A stretch of DNA of 36,549 nucleotides from Ferruginibacter sp. (GTDB lineage Bacteria > Bacteroidota > Bacteroidia > Chitinophagales > Chitinophagaceae). The stretch lies in contig JACMKX010000015.1 in the NCBI GenBank assembly GCA_014379905.1, forward strand, positions 1 to 36,549. The letters run 5' to 3'. The notes beneath the pieces are model-generated. The model worked only from the letters and a program-made list of their open reading frames with translations, did no database searches and was not told where the DNA came from. How positions within the stretch are numbered: position 1 is the stretch's first letter; each line of letters starts with the position of its first letter. This document shows, piece by piece, positions 8,583-16,725 of the stretch. Position numbers and translations under genes: made by a program.

Positions 8583-9022
8583 GCTATTAAGATAAACAAT
8601 GTTTGTGTATATAGCATTTCAGCTTAATGGAAAAACAGACAAGCCCGGATTTCCAGAAAAAAAAACGACATCCCCTGACTCTATGTGGGGCTTCGGTGAA
8701 CCAGTCATTCAAAACCCAGGTTATACCCGGGTTTTTGTTCTGTCATTATAATTGAACGAATTTGAGTTTGTGTGGGGCTGAATAAAAATTTTAAAGTTAA
8801 ATCAGTGATCAAAAGGCCAATCAATACCGGCCGCAAAATCAGTACAATTGTAAAACTCCATCACTCACTATTTTTTATATCAATGATGGCCCAATTAATA
8901 AAAAAAAGCAAATAATGAAACCCAGTATACATGGTGAAAAAACGCGAAACCAATCTCTTTTACAATTGTTGGAACCAAGGTATTTAGTTAAGTTTTTGTC
9001 TGGAAAAAATTTAAAGGCCCGG
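8583..9022. other. 440-bp region without a gene
   Basis: No start-to-stop frame with coding character is seen on either strand. The region holds a G+C-rich patch near 8660-8735 with a plus-strand terminator-like hairpin, and two short similar words (ATGTGGGGCT near 8680 and TGTGTGGGGCT near 8770). It may hold a small RNA or be decayed sequence. Confidence 0.4.
8712..8736 (+). terminator. Terminator-like hairpin
   Basis: AAACCC pairs with GGGTTT, with GGT/ACC inside after one mismatch, and five T residues follow on the plus strand. No plus-strand gene ends here, so it may close a small untranslated RNA or be left over. Confidence 0.45.
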
Positions 9023-9562
9023 TTACTTTTTTAATTGATTGATAAGGGAATCTTCTTCCGCTGTTTTTATTTTAATAACCGTATCCAGCACACTATTGGG
9101 TACAGTAGTTGATAAAACATACTGCTGTACTTTCCATTCATTGTTTTGTTTTACCACCACACCGGAACCCCTGCATATTTTCATTTGTGTACTTAGCAGT
9201 TCATCGAACCAGGCAATGTCTGCCTGTTTGCCAAAATAAATGTTGCGTTTTAGCACAGAAAAATTCCAGGTGGTCTTTTTATCAAAAAAAGGTTTTGCCC
9301 AGGCCATAAAGGCATCCTTATCCCAGTTCTCAGTGGCATCCGTGCCATTAAATGTGGCACCGGCTGCATAATATTTAAAATAACGGTCGTATTGAGCGTT
9401 GGCTGCGGCAGCATTAAAAGAATCAAGCATAGCGGCAATTTGTTTTTTGTCCGCTGCAACATCAGCGGGTTGCGATGGAAAAACACTTTCTTTCCCGTCT
9501 TTACAGGAAAATAATAATAAAAAAGCAAGGGATAGCAGGGAAAGACCATGCAGCATCTTCAT
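9023..9562 (-). CDS. SnoaL-like (NTF2 fold) lipoprotein
   Basis: The 179-residue protein has a short lipoprotein signal ending in LLFSC. The core follows the nuclear-transport-factor-2 / SnoaL_3 pattern: an opening helix (AADKKQIAAMLDSFNAAAAN), then YFKYYAAGATFNGTDATENW, FMAWAKPFF and a closing NNEWKVQQYVLS strand. Related proteins occur as cyclases, ketosteroid isomerase-like enzymes or binding proteins; catalytic acid residues cannot be assigned here with confidence. It is a single gene, divergent from the haloperoxidase remnant. Confidence 0.78.
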   Translation of the reverse strand: MKMLHGLSLLSLAFLLLFSCKDGKESVFPSQPADVAADKKQIAAMLDSFNAAAANAQYDRYFKYYAAGATFNGTDATENWDKDAFMAWAKPFFDKKTTWNFSVLKRNIYFGKQADIAWFDELLSTQMKICRGSGVVVKQNNEWKVQQYVLSTTVPNSVLDTVIKIKTAEEDSLINQLKK

Positions 9563-9731
9563 GATAGTGGAATTAAGATTTGATAATGTTTTTGGGGCAA
9601 TAAAACGTGCACTACGAATATAGAGAAATATCGGTACAATGATAACGCTGGAAACTTTCGCGGCTTTTATTGAGTTATGACCTGTGCGGCTGCTGCATTA
9701 AAAGAAGAACTGGTTTTGGGGTAAGCTGTAA

Positions 9732-10408
9732 CAAACATTATCATCTAGGTTGCCCTGTTTGGGCAGTATTGCAGGCACCACGCCAGCAGCACCACCTGCT
9801 TACTCAAATGATCCGGTGTCTCCTTTTTACCAAATGGGAAACAGGTATAAGATATTTCTCAGGGCCTCACCGCCGATCAAAAAGCAAAGGCATTGTTTTG
9901 GAAAGATGTACCGGGAGCAACTTCACCGGGCCATTGGCTTAGCATATTACAACAGGTGATGAGGCAAAAAGGTACATCACTGGATAAGGCAGCCTTTGCA
10001 TATGCACTTACCGGAACAAGCATCAACGATGCATTGATTAGCTGCTTTAAATCAAAATATCAATATGACCTGGTTGGCCCCATCACCTATATCCGGAATG
10101 TGATGGGGTATAGTACCTGGGAACCATACATCCCTGCGCCTTCGCACCCGGAATATATATCTGCACCCTCCAGTCTTTCAGGTGCTGCTGCTTCGGTTTT
10201 ACAAAAACTTTTTGACAACATTCATTCATTCACGGATCATACCTACGATTACATGGGGTTTACGCCAAGAACCTATGCTTCGTTTGATGCAATTGCTGTA
10301 GAGGCAGGCCATTCGAGATTGTTTGCCGGTATTCATTACCAGCAAAGTATCATCGCCGGTCTTGCACAGGGAAAAAAAGTAACAGAAAATATATTCAAGA
10401 ATAAGTAG
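9732..10408 (+). pseudogene. Vanadium-haloperoxidase-like (PAP2 superfamily) gene remnant
   Basis: From 9893 the frame reads FWKDVPGATSPGHWLSILQQ, then PAPSHPEYISAPSSLSGA and EAGHSRLFAGIHY, which is the C-terminal half of the vanadium-dependent haloperoxidase / PAP2 family. The piece before it (TPAAPPAYSNDPVSPFYQMG, 9774-9838) lies in another frame, so at least one single-base deletion sits near 9850, and TAA at 9848 closes the downstream frame. The N-terminal half of the family, roughly 200 or more residues, is absent. The usual Gly/Ala-His of the active-site P-S-G-H motif is Ala-Pro here, while the vanadate-binding His of AGIHY is kept. It is very likely dead. Confidence 0.72.
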
Positions 10409-10429
10409 AGGGCGGATTAGATATACCAG

Positions 10430-10460
10430 GGGTTCCGTGCTATTTACGGAACCCATTTTT
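10430..10460 (+). terminator. Intrinsic terminator
   Basis: GGGTTCCGT (10430-10438) pairs perfectly with ACGGAACCC (10446-10454), followed on the plus strand by ATTTTT. It closes the haloperoxidase remnant's transcript and lies just before the convergent YdeI gene. Confidence 0.75.
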
Positions 10461-10482
10461 CTAAAGGATATTGTCATCATCA

Positions 10483-11061
10483 CTACTCATCATTTAATCC
10501 TTTTCCATTCAATATCTGCTTTATGCATAGCTCTATTCTTGCTTCCCGTGTTTTAGATTGTTTGGGTGCCGAAAAATGCAATAGGTATCCTCTTTGGCGT
10601 CCAGGTGTTAAGGCATAAAAGGCCGTTTTTAAGTGAGGCAGTTTATTTAGTTTAATTTGAAATTCTTCGGGAATAACATATTCAGATGTTTTTTTTAAAG
10701 CTACTTTTACACCTGCTTTTTCTACTTCAATAGCCTCATAAATATACTTTTGTATGATGGCGGACAGTTTAAGTATTGCTTTTGTATTAACAAACCTCGC
10801 CTGCCGCCCGGCCTGCACATTCTTTGTTTGTTGTATGAGAATACCCTCCGGATCATTTAATAAAGCGCCTTTAAAAAACAGTAACGCACAATACTCTTTG
10901 AATGTATGTATTAAAACGATGTTAGCCTTTCCGAAAGTGTAACATGGCACCCCCCATTTTAATTCTTCCTTTAATCCACAGCCAAGAATTAACTTCCTTA
11001 AAAGCTTCCCTTCTTTCTGCCAGGTGGATTTATCAAAATAAAAATCAACTTGAGGGTTCAT
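10483..11061 (-). CDS. YdeI/OmdA-family protein (DUF1801 plus OmdA domains)
   Basis: The 192-residue protein opens with a DUF1801 (YjbR/frataxin-like) domain: LKWGVPCYTFGKANIVLIH and FKEYCALLFFKGALL. It ends with the OmdA segment: YVIPEEFQIKLNKLPHLKTA, LTPGRQRGYLLHFSAPKQSK and the tail ILNGKGLND. This two-part layout is that of Bacillus YdeI, reported in polymyxin/LL-37 resistance and regulated with YdeI-type stress genes. It has no signal peptide. It is the last gene of a five-gene unit with DUF4256, DoxX, AHSA1 and ArsR genes, 26 bp after the DUF4256 stop. The precise role here is unknown. Confidence 0.88.
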   Translation of the reverse strand: MNPQVDFYFDKSTWQKEGKLLRKLILGCGLKEELKWGVPCYTFGKANIVLIHTFKEYCALLFFKGALLNDPEGILIQQTKNVQAGRQARFVNTKAILKLSAIIQKYIYEAIEVEKAGVKVALKKTSEYVIPEEFQIKLNKLPHLKTAFYALTPGRQRGYLLHFSAPKQSKTREARIELCIKQILNGKGLNDE

Positions 11062-11087
11062 GTATTTATAAATTAAGAGAATATTAA

Positions 11088-11663
11088 TTAGACTTTTAAG
11101 GACCCACGAAACCCCCTTGCCGCGTAATAAGAATCTGCACCATTGTGATAAAGAAAGACAGTATTATAGCGGCGATCCATAAAAAATGCTCCACCCAGTT
11201 TCCGGACAGCTGGAGTTGTTACGATCCAGCTCGAAGTCTTTGTATCAAAATCTCCCAGTTGCTGCAACTGGCGGTATTGATCTTCTGTTAGTAATTCAAT
11301 GCCCATATCTGCCGACATCTCAACCGCACTGTTAGCTGGTTTGTGTTCTTTTCTTTTTTCCAACGCTTCATGATCGTAACAAATACTTCGCCTGCCTTTA
11401 GGACTTTCTGCAGCGCAATCATAAAAAATATATTCACCACTTTTTTTATCATGGGCCACTACATCTGGTTCACCACCGGTAATTTCCATTTCGTTAAGCG
11501 ACCATAGTTTTGCAGGGTTAGCTTCCAGTTTTGCCTCTACTGCAGCCCATTCAATATTGCTATGCCGATCTTTGTTTTTTTTAAAACGTGATTGTAGCAG
11601 CTTGAGAAGTTCGTGATGCTCTGTTGCTGATAACTTTTTTTTGGGGCTACTAATCTTACTCAT
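11088..11663 (-). CDS. DUF4256 domain-containing protein
   Basis: The 191-residue protein is a full-length DUF4256 member. Highly conserved stretches are visible in order: KDRHSNIEWAAVEAKL, LWSLNEMEITGGEPDVV, YIFYDCAAESPKGRRSICYD, MGIELLTEDQYRQLQ, KTSSWIVTTP, and GGAFFMDRRYNTVFLYHNGA with YYAARGFRG. No function is known for the family. Many Asp, Glu, Arg and His are conserved, which suggests an enzyme. It sits between DoxX (42 bp upstream) and YdeI in the ArsR-led operon. Confidence 0.9.
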   Translation of the reverse strand: MSKISSPKKKLSATEHHELLKLLQSRFKKNKDRHSNIEWAAVEAKLEANPAKLWSLNEMEITGGEPDVVAHDKKSGEYIFYDCAAESPKGRRSICYDHEALEKRKEHKPANSAVEMSADMGIELLTEDQYRQLQQLGDFDTKTSSWIVTTPAVRKLGGAFFMDRRYNTVFLYHNGADSYYAARGFRGSLKV

Positions 11664-11705
11664 GTCTTAATTTTAATGTTATTGAAAAGAAGGCTTCGGA
11701 TGAAT

Positions 11706-12095
11706 TTATTTATTAAAATTAACCGGATTAATTTTTCTGTCTGCTGGTCTGAAATACCACGACAGGCACGTCAATACTAATAGTAATGCGGGCCCAAATA
11801 ATGCAATAGCTTTATCTCCAATGGCCAAATGCGAAAAAACAGCGGCAGACATAGCAAAAAAGAAACCGGCATAAGCCCACTCTTTTAATATAGGTAATTT
11901 GGGAATAAGTATGGCCAGCACTCCCAATAACTTCCAGGCACCCAGTAGGGTAAGTAAATATAAAGGGTAACCCAAAGCTGTCATCATATCAACCTCGGCT
12001 TTCATTTTTAATAGCTGAACTATGCCGGTTGATAACATTCCCAGTGCGAGCCATACAGTAGCTATCCAATAAATAATGTTGTATCTCTTTTTCAT
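11706..12095 (-). CDS. DoxX family membrane protein
   Basis: The 129-residue protein has four predicted membrane segments (about residues 8-28, 44-66, 72-92 and 98-116) and a Lys-rich end. The helix with GAWKLLGVLAILIPKLPILKEWAYAG is typical of the DoxX-like family (DoxX_2). Members are small inner-membrane proteins, some linked to thiosulfate or redox chemistry, but most have no proven function. Its ATG overlaps the stop of the AHSA1 gene (ATGA, 12092-12095), so the two are translationally coupled. Confidence 0.87.
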   Translation of the reverse strand: MKKRYNIIYWIATVWLALGMLSTGIVQLLKMKAEVDMMTALGYPLYLLTLLGAWKLLGVLAILIPKLPILKEWAYAGFFFAMSAAVFSHLAIGDKAIALFGPALLLVLTCLSWYFRPADRKINPVNFNK

Positions 12096-12568
12096 GATCC
12101 GTTATTTAATTTACTTACCATGTCCTGTAATTTGTTATGGGCCATATTAATTCCCTGGGCAAAAGGTAATTGCAACACCTGGTCCCTGTGTGCAATTGTT
12201 TTGTATACAATCCGGATCCTGAGCCTGCTCTTTTCTTCTGTAATTTTTTCAAATTCAAGGTATTCGAGCTGAACAGGGAAGGGGGTATTCTCCATTTCAA
12301 ATGTGCGGGTAATTTTTTGATTGGGAACAAAATCATGGATGGCACCGTTGGCTCTGAATACCAATATCCCCTGTGCATTGGTTGTTTCAAATTGATAGCC
12401 GCCATGTTGCTCATTGCTAAGTTTCAATACTTTTGTGCCCATCCATTGTTCAACAATAGCCGACTCCGAATAGGCTTTAAATAATAATTCCAAAGGCAGG
12501 TCAAACTCCCTGCTGATGTCAAGATATTGTTTACCCTCTTCGGCAGTAATCTTTGTTTTTCTTTCCAT
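12092..12568 (-). CDS. SRPBCC family protein, AHSA1-like
   Basis: The 158-residue protein has the AHSA1 / START-like layout: ISREFDLPLELLFKAYSESAIVEQWMG at the N-terminus, then GILVFRANGAIHDFVPNQKITRTFEME, and a long C-terminal helix (FAQGINMAHNKLQDMVSKL). These proteins form a deep hydrophobic pocket for lipids or other small hydrophobic ligands. It is cytoplasmic. It lies 5 bp after the ArsR gene and overlaps the DoxX start by 4 bp. ArsR-AHSA1-DoxX units occur in many Bacteroidota and Firmicutes; a ligand-responsive role is likely but unproven. Confidence 0.87.
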   Translation of the reverse strand: MERKTKITAEEGKQYLDISREFDLPLELLFKAYSESAIVEQWMGTKVLKLSNEQHGGYQFETTNAQGILVFRANGAIHDFVPNQKITRTFEMENTPFPVQLEYLEFEKITEEKSRLRIRIVYKTIAHRDQVLQLPFAQGINMAHNKLQDMVSKLNNGS

Positions 12569-12573
12569 AAATG

Positions 12574-12897
12574 CTATTTTTTCTGTTTGTATTGCTTCAT
12601 TATGTTTTCCAGTTTATTAAACCTGTCATCCCACATGTTGCGGAAATGTTCAATAAAGTCGGATACATCTTTCATTTTCCTTGCATTAATATAATAGGAA
12701 ACTTCCCTGCCGTTTTGCTCCTGTTGCAGCAATTCGCACTCAGTCAGTATTTGCAGGTGTTTGGAAATAGTTGGCCTTGCGGTGTCAAAGTTGGAAGCTA
12801 TAGCACCAGCCGTCATAGACTGCGAGGCTAGCAATAATAATATGGCCCTTCTTGTTGGATCTGCTATGGCCTGGAATACATCCCTTCTTAAATTCAT
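12574..12897 (-). CDS. ArsR/SmtB-family repressor (autorepressor type)
   Basis: The 107-residue protein is a winged helix-turn-helix regulator: [17 protein letters not shown] (8-24), the recognition helix [14 protein letters not shown] (38-51) and a wing at [11 protein letters not shown] (60-70). The metal-binding ELCVC box of ArsR is absent; only Cys54 sits in that helix, so it is more like SdpR-type repressors than a metal sensor. It heads the AHSA1-DoxX-DUF4256-YdeI unit and likely represses it. Two copies of a 16-bp near-palindrome lie across its promoter just upstream. Confidence 0.9.
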   Translation of the reverse strand: MNLRRDVFQAIADPTRRAILLLLASQSMTAGAIASNFDTARPTISKHLQILTECELLQQEQNGREVSYYINARKMKDVSDFIEHFRNMWDDRFNKLENIMKQYKQKK

Positions 12898-12900
12898 TAT

Positions 12901-12916
12901 GTAGCTATTTGACTAC
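12901..12916. promoter_or_regulatory. ArsR operator, copy 1
   Basis: GTAGCTATTTGACTAC is an imperfect palindrome 4 bp upstream of the ArsR start codon. It matches a second copy 26 bp upstream, so it is the likely autorepression site overlapping the transcription start. Confidence 0.6.
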
Positions 12917-12946
12917 AAATATATATGTAGTTATTTAGCTACGCAA
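12916..12946 (-). promoter_or_regulatory. Promoter of the ArsR operon (-33 TTG, -7 TATATTTG)
   Basis: On the minus strand, TATATTTG (12916-12923) matches the Bacteroidota -7 box TAnnTTTG exactly. TTG (12944-12946) lies 20 bp upstream at the -33 position. The start codon is at 12897, leaving a very short leader. Confidence 0.65.
12927..12942. promoter_or_regulatory. ArsR operator, copy 2
   Basis: GTAGTTATTTAGCTAC, an imperfect palindrome in the spacer between -33 and -7. It matches copy 1 at 12 of 16 positions or more. A repressor here would block RNA polymerase directly. Confidence 0.6.
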
Positions 12947-13195
12947 ATTTTTTATCCTGTTTTTGAAAAGATTAAAAGCGATGATACCTCTTTTATATTC
13001 CTTCGGATCAAAATGTTTCATTTCGCCGGTTTAATTAAAAGGCGGGATTGTTCCATTTTATGTGTTTGCCAATTTCTTGATCAGTGCTTAAAATTATCTT
13101 TCTCAACCTTCCACTATTTTGCCAATGCTTGGGTCCAATTTTTTTATATGTTCATCTACCTGTTCAGCGTCTGTAAGTTTTATAGGCTTAGCCAT
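12935..13195 (-). pseudogene. DUF1801 gene remnant
   Basis: ATG 13195 starts MAKPIKLTDAEQVDEHIKKL and DPSIGKIVEG, followed by an in-frame TGA. The homologous continuation is in other frames: RKIILSTDQEIGKHIKWNNP, then TGEMKHFDPKEYKRGIIAFN and LFKNRIKN. Together they give a DUF1801-type protein broken by at least two indels and missing its C-terminal end. A healthy DUF1801 gene (13241-13645) lies next to it, so this could be a decayed duplicate. Its 3' end runs into the ArsR promoter: the -33 TTG is inside the remnant. Confidence 0.72.
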
Positions 13196-13240
13196 ATGTC
13201 TTTTTTTATGTAAAAAATACTGTGATACCCTTACCTGAAT

Positions 13241-13645
13241 TTATTTAGCAGCTGCAATAATCATTTGCTCCAGGATATTTATATCAATATCCTCCAGTTT
13301 AATTATGTACAGGCAACCAGCGCCTTTTTTGTACTTACCTAATTTTGGTAAAATAGCGGCATGTCGGTTGAGGTCAACCAGGTGCAATGATAAATTAGCT
13401 TTGCGGGGTGAAAAACCTATTTTAAACCAATCTACTTCCCTCCCGCTACGGGGACTTTTATACCTTATATCTCCAAAACCGATCATAGAGCTGCCCCACA
13501 TTTTCGGTTTTTCCTTCATAGCCTTTTCCATCATTTTAAGGATAACCCGGCCGTCTTTGCGTTGTTGTTCATCCGCAATCCTATCAATGAAATCAGCCAC
13601 GCTGAGCAAAGTAGGTTTGGTTTTAATTACTGCTGGTTTAGCCAT
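13241..13645 (-). CDS. DUF1801 domain-containing protein
   Basis: The 134-residue protein shows the DUF1801 pattern: KTKPTLLSVADFIDRIADEQ, EKPKMWGSSMIGFGDIRYK, EVDWFKIGFSPRKANLSLHL, KLGKYKKGAGCLYI and IKLEDIDINILEQMI. It belongs to the YjbR/frataxin-like fold, where phosphate- or iron-binding and stress roles have been proposed but not shown. It has no signal peptide. It stands alone downstream of the VOC gene; the neighbouring DUF1801 remnant is likely a related copy. Confidence 0.85.
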   Translation of the reverse strand: MAKPAVIKTKPTLLSVADFIDRIADEQQRKDGRVILKMMEKAMKEKPKMWGSSMIGFGDIRYKSPRSGREVDWFKIGFSPRKANLSLHLVDLNRHAAILPKLGKYKKGAGCLYIIKLEDIDINILEQMIIAAAK

Positions 13646-13778
13646 AAAAGATATTTTATACCGATTTCAAATGACCTACTGGCCAAATTAAGCAATCAGT
13701 TTGCCTGCCACTACTGCAGGTCCGCATCACTAGCCCGGTTGCTGTGTTTTACTGATTTACCATATGCTAACCAACGGG

Positions 13779-14214
13779 TTACCACAATTGAATTTTATTT
13801 CCCTCAAGATCTAAAATATGCACAAATTTTCCGTAGTCATATGTTTCAATACTATCAACAATAGTCATCTTCTCTTTTCTTAATTCTTCTACCAGGGCTT
13901 CTAAATTTTCTACCCTATAGTTGATCATAAAATCTTTTGGGGAAGACTCAAAATAGGTTGTTTTTTCAGCAAATGGATTCCATTGTGTTAGCCCTTTTTT
14001 AGTACTGTCATCAACCTCGGGCCATTCAAACCTTGTTCCATACTGGCTTGTGTCAAATCCCAAATGTGTTTTATACCATTCATTGATAGCATTTGGATCT
14101 TTGCATTTAAAGAAAATACCGCCTATTCCTGTTACTTTTTTTTATGTATATTTTATGATCGTTGGAAAATGATAAAGACAAAGCAATAATAGAGGCAATA
14201 AGAATTAGACTCAT
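13779..14214 (-). pseudogene. VOC family protein gene with a frameshift in an A8 tract
   Basis: From ATG 14214 the reading begins MSLILIASIIALSLSFSNDH and KIYIKK, then hits the A8 run at 14136-14143 and leaves frame, stopping at codon 36. In the other frame the run continues as VTGIGGIFFKCKDPNAINEW, HLGFDTSQYGTRFEWPEV and VENLEALVEELRKE to the end NKIQLW (stop at 13779). That is a normal glyoxalase/VOC domain. Seven A instead of eight would join the frames into one 144-residue protein. The cause may be sequencing error, a real mutation, or transcriptional slippage on poly-A. It lies 30 bp after the SRPBCC gene stop. Confidence 0.68.
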
Positions 14215-14244
14215 TGATAATTTATCCAGTATAAGATTGCTTCT

Positions 14245-14748
14245 TTAACTGTAAATATATGGCTCGTTGCCGGATGCCAATACTTTTACATTATGTAAGA
14301 CTCTTTTCATGTAACGACGCCAAAAAGTTTTAGCAAAGAGCCAGTTAAGGGGATAAAGTAAAACAATATCCGAATGTAAAGTATAAGTGTATTCTATTAA
14401 AATGGTATTGGTTTCCAGCTCAGTAGTTTTCCATTCTCCCACAAATTTCGAAAAGCCTAACATCCATGATTTAAAATCACCTACTTCAATTTTCCAATAG
14501 CAGTTTTCAACCCGTTCAATTACTTTGTCATTGGAAGCCCAGCCCCCTTTTTGCGTTAATGACTTTGCAACATATACCCTTTTGCTATAGCCTGGTTGGC
14601 CCCAATGCTCATCATTGCTACAATGGGTTACCCTGGGCATAATGCCATAACCCGTATGAACTTTTGACACATCACAAAGTATAGGCGTTTTGAAAGCCCG
14701 TTCCAGGGAACAGTTATAAATTGTTTTTACAATTACTGAAGTAGTCAA
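14245..14748 (-). CDS. SRPBCC-like (START fold) protein
   Basis: The 167-residue protein has an N-terminal VIVKTIYNCSLERAFKTPIL strand-helix pattern and a long C-terminal segment (LLYPLNWLFAKTFWRRYMKRVLHNV) that looks like the closing helix of a START-type pocket. Family assignment is by shape and not by strong motifs. It has no signal peptide. The next gene on the strand is the VOC gene, and the methionine aminopeptidase gene lies just upstream at 14792, so it may share the aminopeptidase transcript (43 bp gap). Confidence 0.65.
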   Translation of the reverse strand: MTTSVIVKTIYNCSLERAFKTPILCDVSKVHTGYGIMPRVTHCSNDEHWGQPGYSKRVYVAKSLTQKGGWASNDKVIERVENCYWKIEVGDFKSWMLGFSKFVGEWKTTELETNTILIEYTYTLHSDIVLLYPLNWLFAKTFWRRYMKRVLHNVKVLASGNEPYIYS

Positions 14749-14791
14749 AATAATAGCCGGCTATCGTTATAGTATGAGTGTACCATCCTGG

Positions 14792-15556
14792 CTAATTCCA
14801 TATTCCATTCTTGGCTGTGAGTATAATTGGTTTCCCATCAGTAACAACAATGGTATGTTCATGCTGTGCCATAAAGCCTCCTTTGTTGCCTGTCATTGTC
14901 CAGCCATCATCACCGGTTTCCGCATAAGTTGATGTAGTTGATATAAATGTTTCAATGGCAACAACGCTATTTTTCTTAAATCTTGCCAGGTTATACTTAT
15001 CCCTGTAATTGGCTATTTCTGATGGCGCTTCGTGAAGGCTTTTTCCAATTCCATGACCCGTTAGATTTTTGATGACTTTGTACCCATTTTTTTTAGCTTC
15101 TGTTTCTATCAGGTGTCCTATGTCTGAAATACGAATTCCACCTTTAATTTTATAAATAGCCTTGTGCAAAATCTGCTTTGAAGCTTCTATAAGTTGTTGG
15201 TGTTGGTGAATGTCTTCACCCAGTACAAAGGAGCCACCGTTGTCAGACCAGAAACCGTTTAACTCTGCTGAGACATCTATATTGATAAGGTCGCCTTCTT
15301 TTAATATAATATTGTCGGACGGAATGCCGTGGCAAAATTCGTTGTTCACGCTTATACAGGTACAGCCAGGAAAGCCATAAGCCAGCTGGGGTGCTGATCT
15401 TGCACCTAAGCCAGCTAATATTTTTGCTCCAAAGTCGTCTAATTGTTTTGTTGACATACCAGGTTTGGCATGGTTTGTCATTTCTTTCAAAGTGCCGGCG
15501 ACGGCTTCACTTGCCTCCTGCATTCCTATGAGTTCCGCCTCTTTTGTAATGGACAT
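14792..15556 (-). CDS. map: Type I methionine aminopeptidase (YflG-like)
   Basis: The 254-residue protein carries all metal ligands of methionine aminopeptidase: Asp94 (NID), Asp105 (WSDN), His168 (TGHGIG), Glu202 and Glu233, with the substrate-contact His76 in EFCHGIPS. It removes the initiator Met from new proteins in the cytoplasm, using two divalent metals. The segment VSAELNGFWSDNGGSFVLGE is of the YflG type rather than the canonical GYYGDTA of the housekeeping enzyme. A separate housekeeping map gene is likely elsewhere in the genome. It is a clear, full-length member. Confidence 0.93.
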   Translation of the reverse strand: MSITKEAELIGMQEASEAVAGTLKEMTNHAKPGMSTKQLDDFGAKILAGLGARSAPQLAYGFPGCTCISVNNEFCHGIPSDNIILKEGDLINIDVSAELNGFWSDNGGSFVLGEDIHQHQQLIEASKQILHKAIYKIKGGIRISDIGHLIETEAKKNGYKVIKNLTGHGIGKSLHEAPSEIANYRDKYNLARFKKNSVVAIETFISTTSTYAETGDDGWTMTGNKGGFMAQHEHTIVVTDGKPIILTAKNGIWN

Positions 15557-15704
15557 ATTTATTTGATTATCTTATTGGTGTTTTGTGCCTGGTGATATTG
15601 CTGACTAAAGGGACGAATTTTCCAATGACTCCAGGGATATTTCTGCTTTTATCTGTAGTGATTCAATCGTTACAAATACTGGTTAAATGCGTCACTAAAT
15701 GCAG

Positions 15705-16601
15705 CTATGCCGTGTTCCTAACTTTAGCCATGGCTCTCACAGGAAAGCTGCCCACAGCTTTAAATTTTGGCGGAATTGCACTAAATGTAAATCCTTCGGG
15801 TGGCACCAGCTGCAAATTGCAAAGATGTTCCACTATCAAAATATCTGCACCGAGCAGTGTTGTATGAACCGGCCTGCTTCTCCCGGAAGTATCATCAATA
15901 TTGTGGCTGTCAATTCCTACTAAAGTTGCACCACAGTCTCGCAGGTATTCAGCTGCATCTTCTGTGAGATAAGGATGGTTGTCATAATATTTTTCAGTAT
16001 TCCATTGAGTGTCCCAGCCTGTATGAATCAAAACAGCCCGGTTCCTGATTTCGTAGTTAGTGATCTGCTCCTTAGTAATTTCTAATCTTTCGGTAAAAGG
16101 TATTTTGACTATAATACCCTCAAGATCAGTAAAAGATTCTAATCCAATCCCGGATAGATCTTTCCCATTTTCAAACCTGTGAAATGGGCAGTCAATATAA
16201 GTTCCGGTGTTGGAAACCATTTCAATTTTCCCGATTTGAAAACTGGTTCCCTCTTCGTAAAATTGTTTTGATTTTTCCCTGCTTAAATAATCGCAAATAA
16301 TGGGTGCCGGCAAACCCTTATAAGTTACAAGTCCATCTTCAATAGTATGGCTTAAGTCGATCAATATTGTTGTTTCCAACTTTTCATTGACAGATTTTCT
16401 TTTATGGGGTTCATCAAATAGTTGCTTCTTTAAAATTTTAGTTTCTCCAACCATTAAAAGCCGAAGATCGGATACAATTAACCCGGTGAGTTCTTTATCA
16501 GAAATGCTGTCACCTGGAATGTCAAGTTGAAAGTCCTCACCCTTGATACTTCCCCCGTTGGTGAAGTATATTTCAAAGTCAAATTTTACTCTTTTGTCCA
16601 T
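15705..16601 (-). CDS. Cyclase family protein (kynurenine formamidase-like)
   Basis: The start at 16601 is chosen because upstream in-frame residues look non-coding. The 298-residue protein has an unknown N-terminal part (1-70) and a cyclase / kynurenine formamidase-like core (76-298). The usual metal motif H-x-G-T-H-x-D-x-P-x-H is replaced by NTGTYIDCPFH (131-141), so the first two His are Asn and Tyr while Asp137 and His141 remain. Later landmarks are VLIHTGW, LVGIDSHNIDD and ILIVEHLCNL. A divergent subgroup with this NTGTY motif is known, so activity may differ from the canonical hydrolase. It is cytoplasmic, with no obvious operon. Confidence 0.85.
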   Translation of the reverse strand: MDKRVKFDFEIYFTNGGSIKGEDFQLDIPGDSISDKELTGLIVSDLRLLMVGETKILKKQLFDEPHKRKSVNEKLETTILIDLSHTIEDGLVTYKGLPAPIICDYLSREKSKQFYEEGTSFQIGKIEMVSNTGTYIDCPFHRFENGKDLSGIGLESFTDLEGIIVKIPFTERLEITKEQITNYEIRNRAVLIHTGWDTQWNTEKYYDNHPYLTEDAAEYLRDCGATLVGIDSHNIDDTSGRSRPVHTTLLGADILIVEHLCNLQLVPPEGFTFSAIPPKFKAVGSFPVRAMAKVRNTA

Positions 16602-16725
16602 AGCAGGAATATGTTTTTTAAAGTTACAAAAATTTGATGATTGAAAACTATATCCAGGCTTTGTTGCCGGGGCCCCGCTATAGTTGTGTAGAAAATTGCA
16701 ACAATTAGGTATGCAACTGTTATAA

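Noticed and set aside
13013..13213. Plus-strand frame opposite the DUF1801 remnant
   Set aside because: It is antisense to recognisable DUF1801 residues and is hydrophobic only by reflection.
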